This document shows, in pieces, positions 61,613-64,000 of a stretch of 64,000 nt of DNA. The stretch is from positions 1,488,001 to 1,552,000 of the forward strand of contig NZ_JAPENY010000003.1 of the NCBI RefSeq assembly GCF_026341825.1, written 5' to 3'. Below the pieces are notes generated by a model, which was not told where the DNA came from, made no database searches, and saw nothing but the letters and a program-made list of their open reading frames with translations. The DNA is from Streptomyces sp. NBC_00620 (GTDB lineage: Bacteria; Actinomycetota; Actinomycetes; Streptomycetales; Streptomycetaceae). Every line of letters starts with the position of its first letter. Within the stretch, counting starts at the first letter, position 1. The translations under genes were made by a program, and so were the position numbers.

Positions 61613-62878
61613 TCACGCCCCCGGCGTGTAGCCCTCTGCCGCCGTCGAGGCCGCCGCCTCCCGGACCACCGTCATTCCGCCCACGGCGCTCTTGTCCGGC
61701 TTCAGGATGATGCTCTGCTTCGAGGACGGGGACTTCGGATCGCTGAAGTCCTGGGTGACGCCGAAGCCCGGGTCGAAGGCGTCGATCGTCAGCAGGGCCT
61801 TGTCGACGCCCTCGCGGGTGAGGTCCTTGCTGTCGCAAGCCTTCTTCAGGGCCTCACCGAAGGCGGCCGCCGCGGTCCAGCCGGCCACCACACCGTTGTC
61901 GAGGGAGTCCTTCGGATAGGCCGCCTTGTAGTCCTCGACGAGCTTCTTGCCCTCCGGAGTGTCGGCGCCGATGGGGAGAGAGGGCGAGGCCACGTAGTAG
62001 TTCGCCGTCAGGGCCGGGCCCGCCTGGGTGGCCAGCAGCTGCGGGGCGAAGGCCGAGTTGTTGCCGATGATCGGCACATTGAACCCTCCGGCCGCCGCGA
62101 CACCGACGAGCGAGGCCGCCTGGCGCGGTCCCGCGCTGATCACGATCGCCTTGACACCGGCCTGCTTGAGAGCGGCGACCTGGGCGGTCATGTCGTTGTC
62201 GGTCGGCTTGATCTTCTGCTCGACGACGGTGAGCCCCGACTCCTTCGCCATGTACTTGGAGCCGACCAGGGCGTTCTCGCCGTAGTCCCCCTCGAAGTAC
62301 ACATGGCCGATCTTGTCGCCCGCCTTGATGCCCTTCTCCTTGATCAGGAAGTCGACGGCGTTGATCGTCTCGATGTCGTACGTCGATCCGATGACCCGGA
62401 TGTACGGGCTGCCCAGCAGGGTGGCCGACCAGGCCTGCGGCAGCACGAGGCCCTTGTCCTGGCCGTCCACCCGCTGCTTCACGGCGGCGACGAACGGCGA
62501 GCCGATGAACTGCGTGAAGCCCAGCACCTTCGGCGCAAGCTCCGTGTACCCGGAGACCGCCTTCTGCGGGTCGTAGCCGTGGTCCCGGACGGTGAGCGCC
62601 AGCTGGTAGCCGCAGATGCCGCCGTCGGCGTTGACCTGCTTCACATAGAGCTGCTGGGCCTGTGTGACGCTCTTGCCGAGGGTGGCGTACACGCCGGTCA
62701 TGTCGGTGAGCGCGCCGAGGCTGATGGTCTTGCCGGAGATGCCGTCGCCGGTCTTCACGCCGCCGGCGGCCGTCTCCTTGTCGTCGTCCCCGTCCTTGGC
62801 CTTGGAGCTGCACCCGGCCAGCACGAGCAGGGCGGCCAGCGTCCCGGCGGCCACCCTTGCCACGTATGTCCTTCTCAT
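61613..62878 (-). CDS. Branched-chain-amino-acid-type ABC substrate-binding lipoprotein
   Basis: 421 aa. Signal peptide with lipobox (LAALLVLAGC), then a Lys/Asp-rich linker. Type-1 binding fold of the LivJ/Peripla_BP_6 group: ISLGALTDMTGVYATLGKSV, NADGGICGYQLALTVRD, YFEGDYGENALVGS. It binds an amino acid or related small molecule. The start overlaps the LivM-type permease stop (ATGA on the minus strand). Confidence 0.92.
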   Translation of the reverse strand: MRRTYVARVAAGTLAALLVLAGCSSKAKDGDDDKETAAGGVKTGDGISGKTISLGALTDMTGVYATLGKSVTQAQQLYVKQVNADGGICGYQLALTVRDHGYDPQKAVSGYTELAPKVLGFTQFIGSPFVAAVKQRVDGQDKGLVLPQAWSATLLGSPYIRVIGSTYDIETINAVDFLIKEKGIKAGDKIGHVYFEGDYGENALVGSKYMAKESGLTVVEQKIKPTDNDMTAQVAALKQAGVKAIVISAGPRQAASLVGVAAAGGFNVPIIGNNSAFAPQLLATQAGPALTANYYVASPSLPIGADTPEGKKLVEDYKAAYPKDSLDNGVVAGWTAAAAFGEALKKACDSKDLTREGVDKALLTIDAFDPGFGVTQDFSDPKSPSSKQSIILKPDKSAVGGMTVVREAAASTAAEGYTPGA

Positions 62879-63993
62879 CGTTCCTCCCCTGGAGTGGGCC
62901 TTGAGCCGTTCGGCTTGGCGCGACGCCGGGCGGCGACCCTGATCAGGCCGCCCGGCAGGAAGAGCACGACCGCCACGACGGCGGCGCCGTAGAGGTACCT
63001 GGACGCCTCGCCCGGTGCGATCCCGCCGGTGCCGGGGTCGGAGACCAGGGGCAGCGTGTCGCTGTAGCGGGTCAGCAGCTGCGGCAGCAGGGAGACGAAC
63101 GCGGCCCCGACCACCGCCCCGGCGACCGAGCCGAGTCCGCCGATGACGATCATGGCGAGATATTCGAGCGAGAGGATCATGCCGAAGTAGTCCGGCACCG
63201 TCCGCTGGAAGATCAGCGCGAGCAGGACCCCGGCCAGGCCCGCGTACATCGAGGACAGCACGAAGACCGCGGCGCGGTAGCGGGCGACCGGCACGCCGAT
63301 CACCCCGGCCGCGATCCGGTGGTCGCGGATCGCGTTCATGGCCCTCCCCGGCCGGCCCCGCAGCACCCCGCGGGCGAAGAGCGCACCGCCCAGAAGCATC
63401 AGGAGGCCCGCGTACCAGAGCTTCTCGGCGGAGCCGAACGGCACGGCGGCGACGACGAGTTCACGGTCGTCGAAGGTCAGCCCGAAGATGCTCAGGGGTG
63501 GTACGTCGCGGCCGTTGAAGCCGCCCGTCAGGTCACGCGCGTTGAACAGCACGTGCTGGCCGATGAAGATCAGGGCGAGGGTGGCGATGCCGAGATAGGC
63601 GCCGCGCAGCCGCCCCGCGATGGGGCTGAACAGCCCGCCCGCGACACCGGCGGCCAGCACGGCCAGCACGGTGGCGAGCCAGGTCGGCAGCCCGAGCCCG
63701 GTCAGCCCGTCGCCCCCGTCACCGGCGAACACGCAGTAGCCGTACGCCCCGACCGCCAGGAAGAAGGCGTGCCCCATGGAGAGCTGTCCGGTCGCGCCGG
63801 TGAGCAGGTTGATGCCGATCGCGCCGATCGCGGCGGCCATCGCGAACAGGCCCGCCTGGAGCCAGAAGCGGTCCAGGTAGAAGGGCAGGGCGAGCAGCAG
63901 GACGGCGCCCGCGGCCCAGACGTATGTGCGGGGACGGGTGAACCACAGCGGTGGAGCGCCGCTCCTGCGGGTGCTTGCGAGGACCTCAGACAC
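62875..63993 (-). CDS. LivM-type ABC transporter permease
   Basis: 372 aa from a GTG at 63993, only 7 bp from the window edge, so an earlier start outside cannot be excluded. Eight to ten membrane helices; family motif GATGQLSMGHAFFLAVGAYG near residue 70 and LRGRPGRAMNAIRDHRIAAG as the ATPase-contact loop. It pairs with a LivH-type permease presumably encoded just upstream, outside the window. Confidence 0.92.
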   Translation of the reverse strand: MSEVLASTRRSGAPPLWFTRPRTYVWAAGAVLLLALPFYLDRFWLQAGLFAMAAAIGAIGINLLTGATGQLSMGHAFFLAVGAYGYCVFAGDGGDGLTGLGLPTWLATVLAVLAAGVAGGLFSPIAGRLRGAYLGIATLALIFIGQHVLFNARDLTGGFNGRDVPPLSIFGLTFDDRELVVAAVPFGSAEKLWYAGLLMLLGGALFARGVLRGRPGRAMNAIRDHRIAAGVIGVPVARYRAAVFVLSSMYAGLAGVLLALIFQRTVPDYFGMILSLEYLAMIVIGGLGSVAGAVVGAAFVSLLPQLLTRYSDTLPLVSDPGTGGIAPGEASRYLYGAAVVAVVLFLPGGLIRVAARRRAKPNGSRPTPGEER

Positions 63994-64000
63994 GGGCGAG

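Noticed and set aside
61520..62992. Rightward open frame (490 codons)
   Set aside because: Shadow of the LivJ-like lipoprotein gene, which has a lipobox and family motifs.

Overview
This is a 64-kb stretch of an actinomycete chromosome, almost certainly Streptomyces. The evidence is very high GC in third codon positions, frequent GTG/TTG starts, many ATGA stop-start overlaps, Tat-exported lipoproteins, sugar ABC importers without their own ATPase, and a block at the right (ccr, ecm, lyase, MaoC, acyl-CoA dehydrogenase, psd, pssA) that I recall in this order in S. coelicolor. There are no tRNA, rRNA, transposase, phage or CRISPR features. One decayed gene remnant is present at about 9.1-9.3 kb.

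Left part (1-9.1 kb). The 3' end of a PucR-type regulator is followed by a LacI-type regulator with two tandem CG-centred palindromes at its promoter. A tightly packed run of genes follows: FAD oxidoreductase, stand-alone hydantoinase-A-like ATPase, a 199-aa HExxH protein, an anion-type permease, and a Tat-exported beta-propeller protein. A perfect 18-bp terminator stem closes the run. This looks like one regulated catabolic unit whose substrate I cannot name, and it is the best candidate for an undescribed system.

9.5-20 kb. An MMPL exporter and a TetR gene carry matching 37-nt operator-like sequences, so the TetR probably controls both. Between them lie an amine oxidase and an SRPBCC protein. 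A flavin monooxygenase-SDR-aldehyde dehydrogenase operon then faces an AraC/VirS-type regulator, a layout reminiscent of the mycobacterial mymA-VirS locus.

20-31 kb. An MFS exporter, an orphan Tat-exported binding protein and a NarL-type two-component pair come first. Next is a carbohydrate ABC importer (binding protein plus two permeases) divergent from a LacI regulator and a DUF2264 glycosidase-like protein, a probable oligosaccharide uptake locus.

31-37 kb is a cellulose/cello-oligosaccharide locus: GH6 and GH9 secreted enzymes, a GH1 cytosolic beta-glucosidase and a LacI regulator. The divergent promoter holds a CebR-like box and overlapping inverted repeats.

37-50 kb is mixed: secreted type-B carboxylesterase, methyltransferase, PAS/GAF/PP2C/ATPase signalling protein, an MFS exporter fused to carboxypeptidase-regulatory-like repeats, an SRPBCC protein, a Rv2578c-like radical SAM protein with a LexA-type box in its promoter, a secreted S33 peptidase, a GNAT and a HEAT-repeat protein.

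50-62 kb is acyl-CoA and phospholipid metabolism: a duplicated hydroxyacyl-CoA dehydrogenase, a TetR, the ethylmalonyl-CoA pathway operon, then phosphatidylserine decarboxylase and synthase. The window ends in a branched-chain-amino-acid-type ABC system (binding protein and LivM permease).

Several coding regions contain in-frame short tandem repeats (15, 18 and 21 bp), and a 20-bp tandem array runs through the stop codon of the GH6 gene.
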